DNA of 64,000 nucleotides from Thiothrix lacustris DSM 21227 (GCF_000621325.1 NZ_KK211258.1:31434-95433); one strand, 5' to 3'. Counted from the stretch's first letter, positions 11,037 through 23,177 are shown. The notes: generated by a model from the sequence alone, not told the origin. Made by a program: numbers and translations.

Positions 11037-11747
11037 TTAAGCTGCTTGTGTGGTCGGAGTGCTTTCTTCACTACCAATGACACGGTAGACGAGAGCACCT
11101 AAGATTGCACCGGCAATAGGTGCTGCCCAAAATAACCACAATTGTGCTGTTGCCCAGTCGCCGACAAATAAAGCTACAGCCGTGCTGCGTGCTGGATTAA
11201 CAGAAGTGTTGGTGACGGGGATACTAATCAAGTGGATCAGGGTTAAGCATAAGCCAATCGCTAATGGAGCCATACCTGCTGGAGCACGTTTGTCCGTTGA
11301 GCCAAGAATCACAAGAAGGAACATCATGGTCATGACCACTTCTGTAATGAATGCTGCTTGTAAGGAATAGCCGCCGGGAGAGTGTGCGCCATAGCCGTTA
11401 GAGGCAAAACCAGCGGTGACATCAAAGCCTGCTTTGCCGCTGGCAATCAGGTAAAGTGTTCCCCCTGCAAGGATTCCACCCAACAATTGAGCCGCAATGT
11501 AGGGTAGTAATTGATTAGCTGAAAAGCGTCCGCCAGCCCATAGTCCTATCGATACGGCTGGGTTGAGGTGGCAGCCTGAGATGGGGCCAATGGTGTATGC
11601 CATGGTGAGGACGGTCAAACCAAACGCGAGTGATACGCCTAGTAAACCAATGCCAACATCAGGAAAAGCAGCGGCCAAGACGGCACTACCACACCCACCC
11701 AGCACTAACCAAAATGTGCCGAACATTTCTGCAAAATATTTATTCAT
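11037..11747 (-). CDS. aqpZ: Aquaporin Z-like water channel
   Basis: Major intrinsic protein that passes water across the inner membrane. The 236-residue form begins [21 protein letters not shown], the classic AqpZ start; a longer open frame adds 29 residues with no homology. Six membrane helices are visible with both pore motifs, HLNPAVS and VNPARS. The arginine after the second NPA and the small residues around the filter fit a water channel rather than a glycerol facilitator. It stands alone, convergent with lspA, with argH upstream on the same strand. Confidence 0.93.
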   Translation of the reverse strand: MNKYFAEMFGTFWLVLGGCGSAVLAAAFPDVGIGLLGVSLAFGLTVLTMAYTIGPISGCHLNPAVSIGLWAGGRFSANQLLPYIAAQLLGGILAGGTLYLIASGKAGFDVTAGFASNGYGAHSPGGYSLQAAFITEVVMTMMFLLVILGSTDKRAPAGMAPLAIGLCLTLIHLISIPVTNTSVNPARSTAVALFVGDWATAQLWLFWAAPIAGAILGALVYRVIGSEESTPTTQAA

Positions 11748-11912
11748 TTTTTCGCTTCTGCTATTTGTAGCCCAACTGTTTACTGATGTAGAGATGAATG
11801 CATGGTAGTAAACAGTGTCAACCCAAGCACCCACATTCTTAAGAGAATATGGGGCTATTTTAGATTGAGAAAGCGTATTTTTAAGTGATGGTGCTCACTT
11901 TTTTGGTGTTAT

Positions 11913-13313
11913 TTATTGAATAATTTCGCGAGCAATAACCGTTTGTCGTTTTACCTGCTCTGGCGCAGTGCCACCAAGATGGTTGCGAGCTGCCACTGAA
12001 CCTTCGAGTGTCAGAACCGCAAAAACATCAGCCGTGATGGTGTTGGAAAATGCCTGTAGTTCCTCTAGGCGCATTTCACTTAAGTCACGCCCCGTTTCTA
12101 CCCCCAAAGCAACGGCTTTGCCAACAACTTCATGTGCATCGCGGAATGGCAAGCCTTTGCGAACTAGATAGTCCGCGAGGTCAGTAGCGGTAGAGAAGCC
12201 CTGCATGGCTGCCTTGCGCATTTTTTCGGGCTTAGGTTGAACGTGCGGCATCATGTCAGCAAAGGCTCGCAAGCTGCCAAGCAGCGTGTCTACTGTGTCA
12301 AACAGAGGCTCTTTATCTTCCTGATTGTCTTTGTTGTAAGCCAGTGGTTGGCCTTTCATTAAGGTGAGTAGTGCAAATAAGTGTCCGAATACTCGCCCAC
12401 TTTTGCCCCGTACCAGTTCGGGTACGTCTGGATTTTTTTTCTGGGGCATGATGGATGAACCGGTGCAGAATCGGTCTGGCAGGCGGATAAAGTCAAATTG
12501 TGCGGAAGTCCACAGCACCAATTCTTCTGAGAAACGCGACAGGTGCATCATGATAAGCGCTGCTGCGGAAGTGAATTCAATCGCGAAATCCCGGTCGCTG
12601 ACTGCATCCAGTGAATTACGTGCTGGGTAATCAAAGCCCAGTAATTCAGCAGTGTACAGCCGATCAATTGGGTAGGTTGTGCCCGCTAATGCGGCTGCAC
12701 CTAATGGCATAACATTGATACGCTTGCGGCAATCCTGTAAGCGTTCGAAGTCACGTTGCAGCATTTCAAACCAAGCGAGCATGTGATGCCCGAAGGTAAT
12801 GGGTTGGGCAACTTGCAAATGGGTGAAACCGGGTAGGATAGTGTTAGCTTCACGTTCAGCTAATTCAATCAAAGCGCGTTGTAAGCGGCGTAGTTCGTGA
12901 CTAATGCCATCCACTTGGTCGCGCAACCATAGGCGTATGTCTGTGGCTACCTGATCATTACGTGACCGACCGGTGTGAAGTTTTTTTCCAGCAATGCCAA
13001 TACGGTCAGTTAGACGTGCCTCGATGTTCATGTGCACGTCTTCTAGTGAAATTTGCCATTTCAATTCACCTTTTTCGATGGATTGTTCAATTTCATCCAA
13101 TCCACTCAGGATTTGTTCAACTTCTGTAGTGTCTAATAAGCCTGTTTTCCCCAACATGCGGGCATGGGCGCGGGATCCTTGGATATCGTGCCGATACAGG
13201 CGCTGATCAAAGAGGATGGATGCGGTGAATTCTTCGACAAATGCGTCGGTCGATTCGCTAAAACGTCCGCCCCAAGGTTTATCCTTGGCGCTATCTTGTT
13301 GCTGTTGGCTCAT
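11913..13313 (-). CDS. argH: Argininosuccinate lyase
   Basis: Last step of arginine synthesis: splits argininosuccinate into arginine and fumarate. The 466-residue protein carries the fumarase/aspartase signature [20 protein letters not shown] with the catalytic serine, plus [13 protein letters not shown] and [17 protein letters not shown] motifs (here [13 protein letters not shown]). Length is normal. It is divergent from algZ-algR, the same neighbourhood seen in Pseudomonas (argH, algZ, algR), which supports the identity of all three. The 249-base gap to algZ must hold promoters for both directions; no site is clear enough to call. Confidence 0.97.
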   Translation of the reverse strand: MSQQQQDSAKDKPWGGRFSESTDAFVEEFTASILFDQRLYRHDIQGSRAHARMLGKTGLLDTTEVEQILSGLDEIEQSIEKGELKWQISLEDVHMNIEARLTDRIGIAGKKLHTGRSRNDQVATDIRLWLRDQVDGISHELRRLQRALIELAEREANTILPGFTHLQVAQPITFGHHMLAWFEMLQRDFERLQDCRKRINVMPLGAAALAGTTYPIDRLYTAELLGFDYPARNSLDAVSDRDFAIEFTSAAALIMMHLSRFSEELVLWTSAQFDFIRLPDRFCTGSSIMPQKKNPDVPELVRGKSGRVFGHLFALLTLMKGQPLAYNKDNQEDKEPLFDTVDTLLGSLRAFADMMPHVQPKPEKMRKAAMQGFSTATDLADYLVRKGLPFRDAHEVVGKAVALGVETGRDLSEMRLEELQAFSNTITADVFAVLTLEGSVAARNHLGGTAPEQVKRQTVIAREIIQ

Positions 13314-13562
13314 GAGTTAATGTTGAATTTTCATCAGGTTGCTAAAAGGAGTTGCCAAACATTATCACACTGTGGAAGAATAAAAAAATGCAATTCTCAA
13401 TGCTGTATATGTGCAACTATTATTGCCAATAGTATACAAGGAAATGCTCAGCCTGCTACGTTAGGCTAGGGAATTATAAAAAATATAAACAAATAAACTT
13501 AGGTCGGGATAGAACGTTGCAATGGATTTTTTGCGCGTTATGTTGCTGGCTGAGAGCAAAAA

Positions 13563-14606
13563 ATGCCGTCATACACTGGAAAAACCTTAAGTTACCTACC
13601 TAGTTTGTGTGTACCACAGGCGTTGTTTCGTGCTGTGTTAGCTGCCGAGTTATTAGCCATGATATTGGCGTTGGTAGTGGCAACTGATTTGCGAAATTTC
13701 TTTGTCAGTCTAGGGTTGCATTCGCTGTTTGTCCTGTGGGTGACATTAGCCTCCATTTTTACCCTGTGTTTTATTAGCCGCTTGATGAGCAAGCCTTCGG
13801 TTTTGCACGCCTCTGCCATTGTGTTTGGTACGGTTGCTTGTTTTACCCTAATCGCTTCTGTGTTGGGTTTGGTGATGTCGGGTGGAGAGGAATGGTTGGG
13901 GGATGTCTTAACTAGTGCTTTGTTTGTTTTTAAGAACCTAGTCATTAGTTTGGTTATTACGCTGGTGTTGTTGCGGTATTTTTATATCCACGGGCAGTGG
14001 GAAGAAACCGTCGAAGCTGACTCCGCTGCCAAGTACGATGCACTACAAGCACGCATGCGTCCGCATTTTCTGTTCAATAGTCTGAATACGATTGCACATC
14101 TGGTACATATCGATGCCAATAGGGCTGAAGAAGCATTGCTGGATTTGGCCGATATTATGCGTCTTACCCTTGATAAGCGGTCACGTATTAGCTTGAAAGA
14201 GGAGTTGAATTTGACCTTGGCGTATCTGCGGATGGAGGGTCTGCGTTTAGGTGCAAAACGTTTGAGTGTGAAGCTTGATATGGATCAGAACAGCCTGCCA
14301 TTGGATATGGAGATTCCGCCATTTTTGTTGCAGCCATTGGTGGAAAATGCGGTTTATCACGGTATTCAACCCCGTCAGGATGGGGGGCTGTTGACGGTCA
14401 GCCTATATGACGCAGGTGATCGATTGGATGTCTCGGTGACGAATCCGCTTCCCCCTTCAGGCATGAGTACTCATACCAAGGGTAATCATATTGCTCAGGA
14501 GAATATGGTGAACCGTTTACATCTGGCTTATGGCGATCGTGCCAACCTGAAAATCCAGAAGAATGTACAACAATATCGGGTTTCATTTTCCATCCCCAAG
14601 GAGTAA
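13563..14606 (+). CDS. algZ: LytS/AlgZ-family sensor histidine kinase
   Basis: Membrane sensor kinase of the AlgZ (FimS) type. About four hydrophobic segments fill residues 20-140. The His_kinase domain follows with the phosphoacceptor H168 in RMRPHFLFNSLNTIAHL, and the ATP-binding domain has PPFLLQPLVENAVYHGI with the N-box. The classical G boxes are weak, as in this family. The signal is unknown. It is 7 bases upstream of the AlgR-like regulator and divergent from argH, as in Pseudomonas, where the pair controls type IV pili and exopolysaccharide. The same output here is inferred only. Confidence 0.88.
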   Translation: MPSYTGKTLSYLPSLCVPQALFRAVLAAELLAMILALVVATDLRNFFVSLGLHSLFVLWVTLASIFTLCFISRLMSKPSVLHASAIVFGTVACFTLIASVLGLVMSGGEEWLGDVLTSALFVFKNLVISLVITLVLLRYFYIHGQWEETVEADSAAKYDALQARMRPHFLFNSLNTIAHLVHIDANRAEEALLDLADIMRLTLDKRSRISLKEELNLTLAYLRMEGLRLGAKRLSVKLDMDQNSLPLDMEIPPFLLQPLVENAVYHGIQPRQDGGLLTVSLYDAGDRLDVSVTNPLPPSGMSTHTKGNHIAQENMVNRLHLAYGDRANLKIQKNVQQYRVSFSIPKE

Positions 14607-14613
14607 CAGAATT

Positions 14614-15360
14614 ATGACATTAAAGATTTTAATTGTAGATGATGAGGAATATGCCCGAGCCCGTATCAAAGGGTTGTTGGCAAGCCAAGTCGATTACGGA
14701 GTTTGTGCAGAAGCCGAAAACGGGGTGGATGCAGTGCTGATGACGGAACGTTATCAGCCGGACATTGTGCTGATGGACATTTCTATGCCGGGTATGGACG
14801 GCTTAGAAGCGGCACGGCACATTTCGGGCATGGATAGCCCACCAGCCGTCATATTCACCACAGCGTATGGAGAATATGCTTTAGAAGCCTTTTCAACAAA
14901 AGCAACAGGGTATCTTATGAAGCCTATTAGACAAGAACAATTATTACAAAGTCTGGAACAAGCCCGCTCACTGAACCGCGCCCAACGTATGGAAGCGCTG
15001 GAAAACCGTGAAGGGCGTAGCATGTTGTCGCGCAAGCACATTTGCGCGCGGATGCGTGGCAACCTTGAATTGATTCCAATCGAAGATGTGGTGTATTTCC
15101 AAGCCGACCAGAAGTATGTGACGGTGCGCCACAAAAAGGGTGAGGTCATTATTGAAGAGTCGCTGAAGTCTCTTGAAACGGATTTGGCTGATCGCTTTAT
15201 CCGCATTCATCGCAATGCATTAGTCTCTAAAACTGCGATTGCTGGTTTGTCCAAATCGTCGGTCGGACGTACCCAGATTGTGCTGGATAATGTCAAAGAT
15301 CAGCTGGAAGTTAGCCGCCGCCATTTAGCGGAAGTACGCCGGTTCGTGCGTAACCGTTAA
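14614..15360 (+). CDS. algR: LytTR-family response regulator AlgR
   Basis: DNA-binding response regulator, 248 residues. The receiver domain has the acidic pocket DDEE at 9-12, phosphoacceptor D55 (IVLMDISMPG), T85-region TTAYGE and K107-region MKPI. The C-terminal LytTR domain (residues about 145-245) shows IPIEDVVYFQADQKYVTV and FIRIHRNALVS. The start ATG at 14614 is preceded by AAGGAG at good spacing; an upstream in-frame ATG lies inside algZ. hemC, which often follows algR in Pseudomonas, is absent. Confidence 0.92.
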   Translation: MTLKILIVDDEEYARARIKGLLASQVDYGVCAEAENGVDAVLMTERYQPDIVLMDISMPGMDGLEAARHISGMDSPPAVIFTTAYGEYALEAFSTKATGYLMKPIRQEQLLQSLEQARSLNRAQRMEALENREGRSMLSRKHICARMRGNLELIPIEDVVYFQADQKYVTVRHKKGEVIIEESLKSLETDLADRFIRIHRNALVSKTAIAGLSKSSVGRTQIVLDNVKDQLEVSRRHLAEVRRFVRNR

Positions 15361-15386
15361 TTTATTACTGTTCGTTTCTCCTGTTT

Positions 15387-15420
15387 AGGGGCGTAAGTGT
15401 TTGCGCCCCTTTTTTTATTT
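15387..15420 (+). terminator. Rho-independent terminator after algR
   Basis: GGGGCG-taagtgttt-GCGCCCC followed by TTTTTTTATTT. It ends algR transcription, and its T-run runs into the stop codon of the converging thioredoxin-like gene. The stem is related in sequence to the family A repeat (GGGGCGTA), so it may be a repeat copy recruited as a terminator. Confidence 0.85.
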
Positions 15421-15900
15421 CATCGCTTGTTGCGCGGTGTCTATGGCGTTTTCCAAATACGCGCCATAAAAATCAGGATTGCTGTACCCTAGTAGGCGTT
15501 CTGCAATTTCTTCCCCTTGCGCATTTAAAAATAGTAATGTGGGCGTGAGCGATGCTTTATGCCGAGTGGCAAATTCATCCGCGCCGATTTTGTCGCCATT
15601 GAAATCAATAATGCTTGCATCTCCAACCATATCGAAGCTGCGGATGAGAATGCGTGAGTCATATTTTCCACTGGTGATCATTGGGGTTAGGTATTCAGCT
15701 TCTAGCCGTTTGCAAAATCCACAATAGTCGGCACGGAAGGCCAGTAATAGTGGAAGCTTCTTAGTCTGCATTTCTTGTTGCAATGCATGAAAATCCTGTG
15801 CATCCTGTATACCTTCGTTGGCAAATCCAGTACGTGTGGTTAGTGTTAGTGCTAACAGGCAAAGTAGTGTGATGACGGTGATTGATTGATTTACTTGCAT
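15415..15900 (-). CDS. Periplasmic thioredoxin-fold protein
   Basis: A secreted thiol protein of the SoxW/thioredoxin-like type, 161 residues from MQVNQSITV. The signal peptide covers residues 1-28 (cleavage near GFANEG). The active-site motif is CGFC at residues 60-63 in FRADYCGFC, and the cis-proline loop is LTPTLLFL. The CxxC with Phe-Gly and the short length fit periplasmic thiol reductants that serve sulfur-oxidation or cytochrome assembly; which one cannot be told from this window because no sox or ccm genes are near. A longer start 12 codons upstream is possible but would spoil the signal peptide. Confidence 0.75.
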   Translation of the reverse strand: MQVNQSITVITLLCLLALTLTTRTGFANEGIQDAQDFHALQQEMQTKKLPLLLAFRADYCGFCKRLEAEYLTPMITSGKYDSRILIRSFDMVGDASIIDFNGDKIGADEFATRHKASLTPTLLFLNAQGEEIAERLLGYSNPDFYGAYLENAIDTAQQAMK

Positions 15901-16044
15901 GAAATTATTTTCCTGTAGGATAAGAATCTTAGTCATTCTCTATACTTAAGGACAACATATAGGTGATTTTGTTGTGGCGGGATATGCCAAAAGGGATATA
16001 TAATACACCACTGTTTCCTAATGGGTTAGGGTCGTCCCTAGTGG

Positions 16045-16073
16045 TTGACCGTATATTAGTATCTATTTATACT
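16045..16073 (+). promoter_or_regulatory. Sigma-70 type promoter of the atp operon
   Basis: TTGACC, a 17-base spacer, then TATACT. Transcription would start near 16080, about 45 bases before the atpI ATG. This makes the longer in-frame start at 15963 unlikely, because it would lie upstream of the RNA start. It is one of the best sigma-70 matches seen in the window. Confidence 0.7.
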
Positions 16074-16127
16074 CCATCGGGATTTCAGAGAGAGGAGGTT
16101 ACATTTAAGCCTTCTCCAGAGGAGCAG

Positions 16128-16478
16128 ATGCGAAGCATACTTATTATTCAATTCATCTTGATGTTGGCTGGTGTAGCAGTGTCGTTATGGCATCAAGGTG
16201 AAGCAGCATTGTTGCCTGCCTTCTACGGCGGAGCTATTGCGCTCGCAAACACTTTGTTGCTGTCTCGCCGTGTAGTGCAAGCCGGAGAGATAGCAAAAAC
16301 TAGTCCACAGCAAAGTGTCAATGCTTTGTATTTTGGTGTGGTACAACGATTTGTATTTGTGTTGGTTGCGTTAGGATTCGGTTTGGGCTATTTGAAGCTA
16401 TCTCCCGTTCCATTATTGGGTACGTTTATGGTCTCGCAACTGGCCTACATGCTGATGGGAACCCGCCAAGTTGGGTGA
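16128..16478 (+). CDS. atpI: ATP synthase assembly protein AtpI
   Basis: Small membrane protein that helps assemble the c-ring of F-type ATP synthase. The 116-residue form starts MRSILIIQFILML and has four hydrophobic helices; YGGAIALANTLLLSRR is the recognisable family segment. The open frame runs further upstream, but the proposed promoter lies inside that extension. GGAG is close (3 bases) to this ATG, and a stronger AGGAGG lies about 30 bases upstream without a usable start codon. First gene of the atp operon, 41 bases before atpB. Confidence 0.85.
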   Translation: MRSILIIQFILMLAGVAVSLWHQGEAALLPAFYGGAIALANTLLLSRRVVQAGEIAKTSPQQSVNALYFGVVQRFVFVLVALGFGLGYLKLSPVPLLGTFMVSQLAYMLMGTRQVG

Positions 16479-16516
16479 TGTCAGCAAAACAGTTTTTAAC
16501 TTTGTGTACGGAGTGA

Positions 16517-17374
<858 letters not shown>

Positions 17375-17383
17375 TAGATGCAG

Positions 17384-17402
17384 GGGCGACCGATGGTCGC
17401 CC
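17384..17402. repeat. Perfect palindrome in the atpB-atpE gap
   Basis: GGGCGACC-gat-GGTCGCCC, 8-base arms with a 3-base loop, 10 bases after the atpB stop. It could form an mRNA hairpin that protects or separates the atpB and atpE parts of the message; atpE needs far more product than its neighbours. It also resembles dispersed palindromes (GGGGCGACC type) seen in other genomes. Confidence 0.7.
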
Positions 17403-17460
17403 TATGAAATGATGTTTTAGTTTTATTTTTTGATTTTTAACTTTTCTTGGAGACTTCACA

Positions 17461-17748
17461 ATGGATGCAAATGCAATTGCAATGATCTATTCCTACACGG
17501 CTGTAGGCGTTGGTATTATCTTGGCGGCTGCTGGTCTGGGTTCCGCACTGGGCTGGGGTATGATCTGTTCCAAATTTATCGAAGGCATTGCTCGCCAACC
17601 TGAAATGCGTGCGCAATTGACTGGTCAGATGCTGTTCACCGGCGGTCTGATGGAAGCATTCCCAATGATCGTTCTGGGTATCTCTATGTGGTTCATCTTT
17701 GCCAACCCGTTCATCGGCGCTGCCAAAGCTGCAATGGGTGCTGGTTAA
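17461..17748 (+). CDS. atpE: ATP synthase Fo subunit c
   Basis: Proteolipid of the rotating c-ring. 95 residues, two helices joined by the polar loop ARQPEM. The ion-binding carboxylate is E65 in GLMEAFPMI; neighbouring A66 and F67 lack the Ser/Thr ligands of sodium-binding c subunits, so protons are the expected ion. The first helix carries GLGSALGWG rather than the more usual alternating glycine run. CTTGGAGA precedes the ATG. The 86-base gap before it contains a hairpin. Confidence 0.96.
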   Translation: MDANAIAMIYSYTAVGVGIILAAAGLGSALGWGMICSKFIEGIARQPEMRAQLTGQMLFTGGLMEAFPMIVLGISMWFIFANPFIGAAKAAMGAG

Positions 17749-17791
17749 TTCCCCGATTGTTAAACGTTGTTACTAACATTCGGAGGTTAAC

Positions 17792-18262
17792 ATGAACGTA
17801 ACTGCAACCCTGATTGGTCAGATGATCGTTTTTTCGATCCTTGTCTGGTTCGTCAAGAGCGTATTGTGGGAGCCGATGCTGAAAGTGCTGGAAGACCGTA
17901 AAGGGCGTATTGCCGATGGTCTTGCCGCTGCCGAAAAAGGCAAGCACGAAGAGGAATTAGCTCGCAAACACGCCTTAGATGAGCTGAAAAAAGCTAAAGC
18001 CGAAGCTGCCGAAATCGTCGCACAAGGCCAAAAGCGTGCAGCGGAAATCGTTGACGAAGCCAAGAATGCTGCTATCGAAGAAGCGGGTCGCGTGAAAGTC
18101 GCAGCCCAAGCGGACATCGAACAAGAAGTTTCCCGAGCACGTGAAACGCTGCGTACTCAAGTTTCTGCTTTGGCAGTAGCGGGTGCGGAGAAAATTCTTG
18201 GTAAGGAAATTGATGCCAAAGCTCACGCTAAAGCATTGGATGAACTGGCTGCGCAAATTTAA
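17792..18262 (+). CDS. atpF: ATP synthase Fo subunit b
   Basis: Peripheral stalk subunit that links Fo to F1. 156 residues: one N-terminal membrane helix (TLIGQMIVFSILVWFVKSVLW) and a long, charged alanine-rich helix that forms the dimeric stalk. Length equals that of E. coli subunit b (156). CGGAGG lies 6 bases before ATG. Followed by atpH after 11 bases. Confidence 0.96.
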   Translation: MNVTATLIGQMIVFSILVWFVKSVLWEPMLKVLEDRKGRIADGLAAAEKGKHEEELARKHALDELKKAKAEAAEIVAQGQKRAAEIVDEAKNAAIEEAGRVKVAAQADIEQEVSRARETLRTQVSALAVAGAEKILGKEIDAKAHAKALDELAAQI

Positions 18263-18273
18263 GGTGGTGAACC

Positions 18274-18810
18274 ATGTCTGATTTGACAACCGCTGCCCGT
18301 CCTTATGCCCGAGCGGTGTTTGAGATGGCGCAGGAAGCCGGGAAGCTGACCGAATGGTCTGCTCAACTGGCAGCCATGTCTGCGGTCGTCGCGGCTGAAG
18401 GTTCATCTGCCTTGTTGGCTCATCCTCGTATGACCAAAGAGCAGAAAGCGGACATATTCGGCGAGATTGCAGGTGATGCACTCGACGATCAAGGCCGCAA
18501 TCTGCTCAAGGCACTGGCAGAAAATGACCGTTTTACTTTGCTACCTGACATCGCAACCATCTTCGAGCAAATGAAGGCGGAAGCAGAGGGCGCAATTGAA
18601 GCGGAAATTATTTCTGCACAGGAAATGAGCGATGACCAGCAGCAGACCATTGCTGCGGCACTCCAAAAACGCTTGGGACGTGAGATTAAGCTCGTCACTA
18701 AAGTTGACCCAACCCTGATGGGTGGCGCGGTAATTCGCGCGGGTGACTTGGTGATTGACGGCTCAATCCAAAGCAGGCTGAAAGATATGAAGGCGGCGTT
18801 GGCGCGTTAA
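18274..18810 (+). CDS. atpH: ATP synthase F1 subunit delta
   Basis: Connects the peripheral stalk to the top of the alpha/beta hexamer. 178 residues; N-terminal helical domain (TAARPYARAVFEMAQEAG) and C-terminal domain ending in the conserved GGAVIRAGDLVIDGSIQSRLKDM. Good ribosome site (AGGTGG) and 11-base gap to atpF. Confidence 0.96.
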   Translation: MSDLTTAARPYARAVFEMAQEAGKLTEWSAQLAAMSAVVAAEGSSALLAHPRMTKEQKADIFGEIAGDALDDQGRNLLKALAENDRFTLLPDIATIFEQMKAEAEGAIEAEIISAQEMSDDQQQTIAAALQKRLGREIKLVTKVDPTLMGGAVIRAGDLVIDGSIQSRLKDMKAALAR

Positions 18811-18838
18811 GCCCAGCCGATATATTGAGGAATAGCAT

Positions 18839-20380
18839 ATGCAACTTAACCCAACTGAAATCAGTGACCTGATCAAAAAGCGCATTAGCAGCTTTGAGTC
18901 CGGTGCTGAAGCTCGCACTGAGGGTACGGTTGTCTCCGTTACGGATGGTATCGTCCGCCTTCACGGGCTTGGCGATGTAATGTCTGGCGAGATGATCGAA
19001 TTCTCCAACGGCTCTTACGGTCTGGCTTTGAACCTAGAACGTGATTCCGTCGGTGCAGTTGTCCTTGGTGATTACAAAGGTATCACTGAAGGCGACACCG
19101 TAAAATGTACTGGTCGTATTCTGGAAGTGCCACACGGTCGTGGTTTGCTGGGTCGCGTCGTTGACGCACTGGGCAACCCAATTGACGGTAAAGGCCCGGT
19201 AGAAAACGACGGTTTCGCCCCGATTGAGCGCATGGCGCCGGGCGTTATTGAACGTAAATCGGTTGACCAACCGCTGCAAACTGGTGTGAAAGCATTGGAT
19301 GCGATGGTACCCATCGGTCGTGGTCAGCGCGAATTGATCATCGGTGACCGCCAAACCGGTAAAACTGCGGTAGCAGTCGATGCGATCATCAACCAAAAAG
19401 GCAAAAACGTGAAATGCGTTTATGTCGCCATTGGTCAGAAAGCATCTTCCGTTGCCAACGTAGTACGCAAACTCGAAGAGTACGGCGCACTGGAATACAC
19501 CGTTATCGTAGCTGCAACCGCTGCTGATCCGGCTTCCATGCAATACCTCGCGCCTTACGCGGGTTGCACCATGGGTGAATACTTCCGTGACCGTGGCGAA
19601 GACGCTTTGATCGTATATGACGATTTGACCAAGCAAGCTTGGGCTTACCGTCAAGTTTCCCTGTTGCTGCGCCGCCCACCGGGTCGTGAAGCGTATCCAG
19701 GGGACGTTTTCTACCTGCACTCCCGTTTGCTGGAACGCGCTTCCCGCGTTAATAAAGAATACGTTGAAGAATTCACTAAAGGTGAAGTGAAAGGCCAAAC
19801 CGGTTCATTGACCGCACTGCCTATCATCGAAACCCAAGGTGGTGACGTTTCTGCATTCGTACCAACCAACGTTATCTCGATCACTGACGGTCAGATCTTC
19901 TTGGAAAGTGACCTGTTTAACGCGGGCATCCGTCCTGCGATCAACGCAGGTCTGTCAGTATCCCGCGTAGGTGGTGCTGCACAAACCAAGATCATCAAGA
20001 AACTCGGTGGCGGTGTACGTTTGGCACTGGCGCAGTACCGTGAATTGGCAGCGTTCTCTCAGTTCGCATCCGACCTCGACGAAGGCACTCGTAAGTCTTT
20101 GGCGCGTGGTCAACGTGTCACTGAACTGATGAAACAGCCACAGTTCTCCCCGCTGTCCGTAGCAGAAATGGCTTTCTCCTTGTTTGCTGCCAACGAGGGT
20201 TTCCTCGATGACGTGGATGCAAAGAAAATCGTGGATTTTGAAGCAGCGATGCTGAGCTACCTGCGTTCTTCTGAGAAGGCACTGTTGGATAAGATCAACG
20301 AAAAAGGTGATTTCAACGGCGAGATTGAAAGTGCAATGAAAAAAGCACTGGAAACTTTCAAGTCGAAAAACACTTGGTAA
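18839..20380 (+). CDS. atpA: ATP synthase F1 subunit alpha
   Basis: Regulatory nucleotide-binding subunit of F1. 513 residues, the same as E. coli. P-loop GDRQTGKT is near residue 170, and the arginine finger region [10 protein letters not shown] and the [20 protein letters not shown] signature are intact. AGGAATAGCAT precedes the ATG. Confidence 0.98.
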   Translation: MQLNPTEISDLIKKRISSFESGAEARTEGTVVSVTDGIVRLHGLGDVMSGEMIEFSNGSYGLALNLERDSVGAVVLGDYKGITEGDTVKCTGRILEVPHGRGLLGRVVDALGNPIDGKGPVENDGFAPIERMAPGVIERKSVDQPLQTGVKALDAMVPIGRGQRELIIGDRQTGKTAVAVDAIINQKGKNVKCVYVAIGQKASSVANVVRKLEEYGALEYTVIVAATAADPASMQYLAPYAGCTMGEYFRDRGEDALIVYDDLTKQAWAYRQVSLLLRRPPGREAYPGDVFYLHSRLLERASRVNKEYVEEFTKGEVKGQTGSLTALPIIETQGGDVSAFVPTNVISITDGQIFLESDLFNAGIRPAINAGLSVSRVGGAAQTKIIKKLGGGVRLALAQYRELAAFSQFASDLDEGTRKSLARGQRVTELMKQPQFSPLSVAEMAFSLFAANEGFLDDVDAKKIVDFEAAMLSYLRSSEKALLDKINEKGDFNGEIESAMKKALETFKSKNTW

Positions 20381-20395
20381 TGGGAGGTTATTCCT

Positions 20396-21253
20396 ATGGC
20401 AGGTGGTAAAGAAATACTAAGCCAGATCAAGAGCATTAGTAATACCAAGAAGATCACCAAAGCAATGGAAATGGTTGCTGCATCCAAAATGCGCCGTGCG
20501 CAAGATCGGATGAAAGCTAGTCGTCCCTATGCTGACAAAATGCGTCAAGTGATTGGTCACTTGGCAGCAGGTCATCTTGAGTACAATCATCCTTATACCC
20601 AAGAACGTGAAACGGTGAAACGGGTTGGCTACATCATCATGTCCTCTGACCGGGGCTTGTGTGGTGGTTTGAACGTCAACTTGTTCAAGCAAGCGTTACG
20701 TAGCATTGCGGACTGGAAGAAAGAAGGTGTCGAAGTCGACATCTGCGTCTTCGGTGCCAAAGCAGCGGCAGCGTTTCGTCGTTACGGGATTGTTGCCCAG
20801 AAAACCCACATGGGCGATGCTCCAAAAGTGGCGGACATGATTGGCACCATCAAGGTGATGCTGGATGCTTACGAGGAAGGCCGAATTGATCGCCTTTTCC
20901 TGGTCGAGAATGAATTCGTCAACAGCATGACGCAAAAACCGCAGGTGACACAGCTCATCCCGGTCGTTGCTTCATCGGTGGATTCAATCAAGCACCATTG
21001 GGACTATCTCTACGAACCTGAATCGAAAGAAGTCATTGATGCGTTGATGCAGCGTTACATTGAATCACTCATTTACCAAGGCGCGGTTGAAAACGTGGCT
21101 TGCGAGATGGCAGCACGGATGGTCGCAATGAAGAGCGCCTCCGACAATGCCGGAACCATGATTGATGATTTGAAACTCATCTACAACAAGGCGCGTCAGG
21201 CGGCAATCACTCAGGAAATTTCCGAGATTGTTGCGGGTGCTTCAGCGGTCTAA
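20396..21253 (+). CDS. atpG: ATP synthase F1 subunit gamma
   Basis: Central rotating shaft. 285 residues; N-terminal helix [26 protein letters not shown] and C-terminal helix [18 protein letters not shown] with [16 protein letters not shown] are diagnostic. Starts 15 bases after atpA with GGGAGG upstream. Confidence 0.97.
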   Translation: MAGGKEILSQIKSISNTKKITKAMEMVAASKMRRAQDRMKASRPYADKMRQVIGHLAAGHLEYNHPYTQERETVKRVGYIIMSSDRGLCGGLNVNLFKQALRSIADWKKEGVEVDICVFGAKAAAAFRRYGIVAQKTHMGDAPKVADMIGTIKVMLDAYEEGRIDRLFLVENEFVNSMTQKPQVTQLIPVVASSVDSIKHHWDYLYEPESKEVIDALMQRYIESLIYQGAVENVACEMAARMVAMKSASDNAGTMIDDLKLIYNKARQAAITQEISEIVAGASAV

Positions 21254-21289
21254 GGCTGTTACGGATTTTAAATTTTAGTGAGGTACTGA

Positions 21290-22669
<1,380 letters not shown>

Positions 22670-22681
22670 TAGGAGGGCATC

Positions 22682-23107
22682 ATGGCGATGACATTTCATT
22701 TGGATGTGGTGACAGCAGAACAGTCCCTGTTCTCTGGCACGGTCGAAGAAGTGATTGCACCGGGTGCAATGGGTGACTTGGGCATTATGCCGCGTCACTC
22801 GCAGTTAATTTCCAAGCTGCGTGCAGGCGAATTACAGTACAAAACCGAAGACGGGATGGCATCGCTGTTCGTCTCTGGTGGCGTACTGGAAGTTCAGCCA
22901 CACGTCGTGACAGTATTGGCTGACACCGGTATGCGTGCGGAAGACCTCGACGAGGCCGCCGCCCGCGAAGCAATGAAGCAAGCCCAAGACGCGCTGCAAG
23001 GCAAAGACCCGGAAGACCTCGATTATGAGGCGATCCAGTCCGAGCTAGAAGCGGCCAAGGCGCAGATCGAAATGCTGCACCGGATTGGTAAAGCTCGCGG
23101 TCACTGA
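22682..23107 (+). CDS. atpC: ATP synthase F1 subunit epsilon
   Basis: Shaft subunit that can inhibit ATP hydrolysis. 141 residues: N-terminal beta-sandwich (FHLDVVTAEQSLFSGTVEEV, GDLGIMPRHSQLI) and C-terminal helical hairpin. Starts 12 bases after atpD with AGGAGG. Last gene of the operon; a terminator follows. Confidence 0.96.
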   Translation: MAMTFHLDVVTAEQSLFSGTVEEVIAPGAMGDLGIMPRHSQLISKLRAGELQYKTEDGMASLFVSGGVLEVQPHVVTVLADTGMRAEDLDEAAAREAMKQAQDALQGKDPEDLDYEAIQSELEAAKAQIEMLHRIGKARGH

Positions 23108-23132
23108 GTTTCGACAAGTCCGCAAAAAACAG

Positions 23133-23156
23133 AAAGGCTCCTTCGGGAGCCTTTTT
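23133..23156 (+). terminator. Rho-independent terminator of the atp operon
   Basis: AAAGGCTCC-TTCG-GGAGCC then TTTTT: a stable tetraloop hairpin with T-run, 25 bases after the atpC stop and just before the converging pilR stop. Confidence 0.93.
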
Positions 23157-23177
23157 GCTGTTCCTTGTTGGTGGGGA

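Noticed and set aside
11748..11834. 29-codon extension of the aquaporin
   Set aside because: [15 protein letters not shown] is the standard AqpZ start; the extension has no membrane or signal character.
13314..13562. Search for an sRNA or tRNA in the largest gap
   Set aside because: No cloverleaf, no stable stem with T-run; only AT-rich promoter-like sequence is visible.
15963..16127. 55-codon N-terminal extension of AtpI
   Set aside because: A good sigma-70 promoter lies inside it, and AtpI homologues start at the later methionine.
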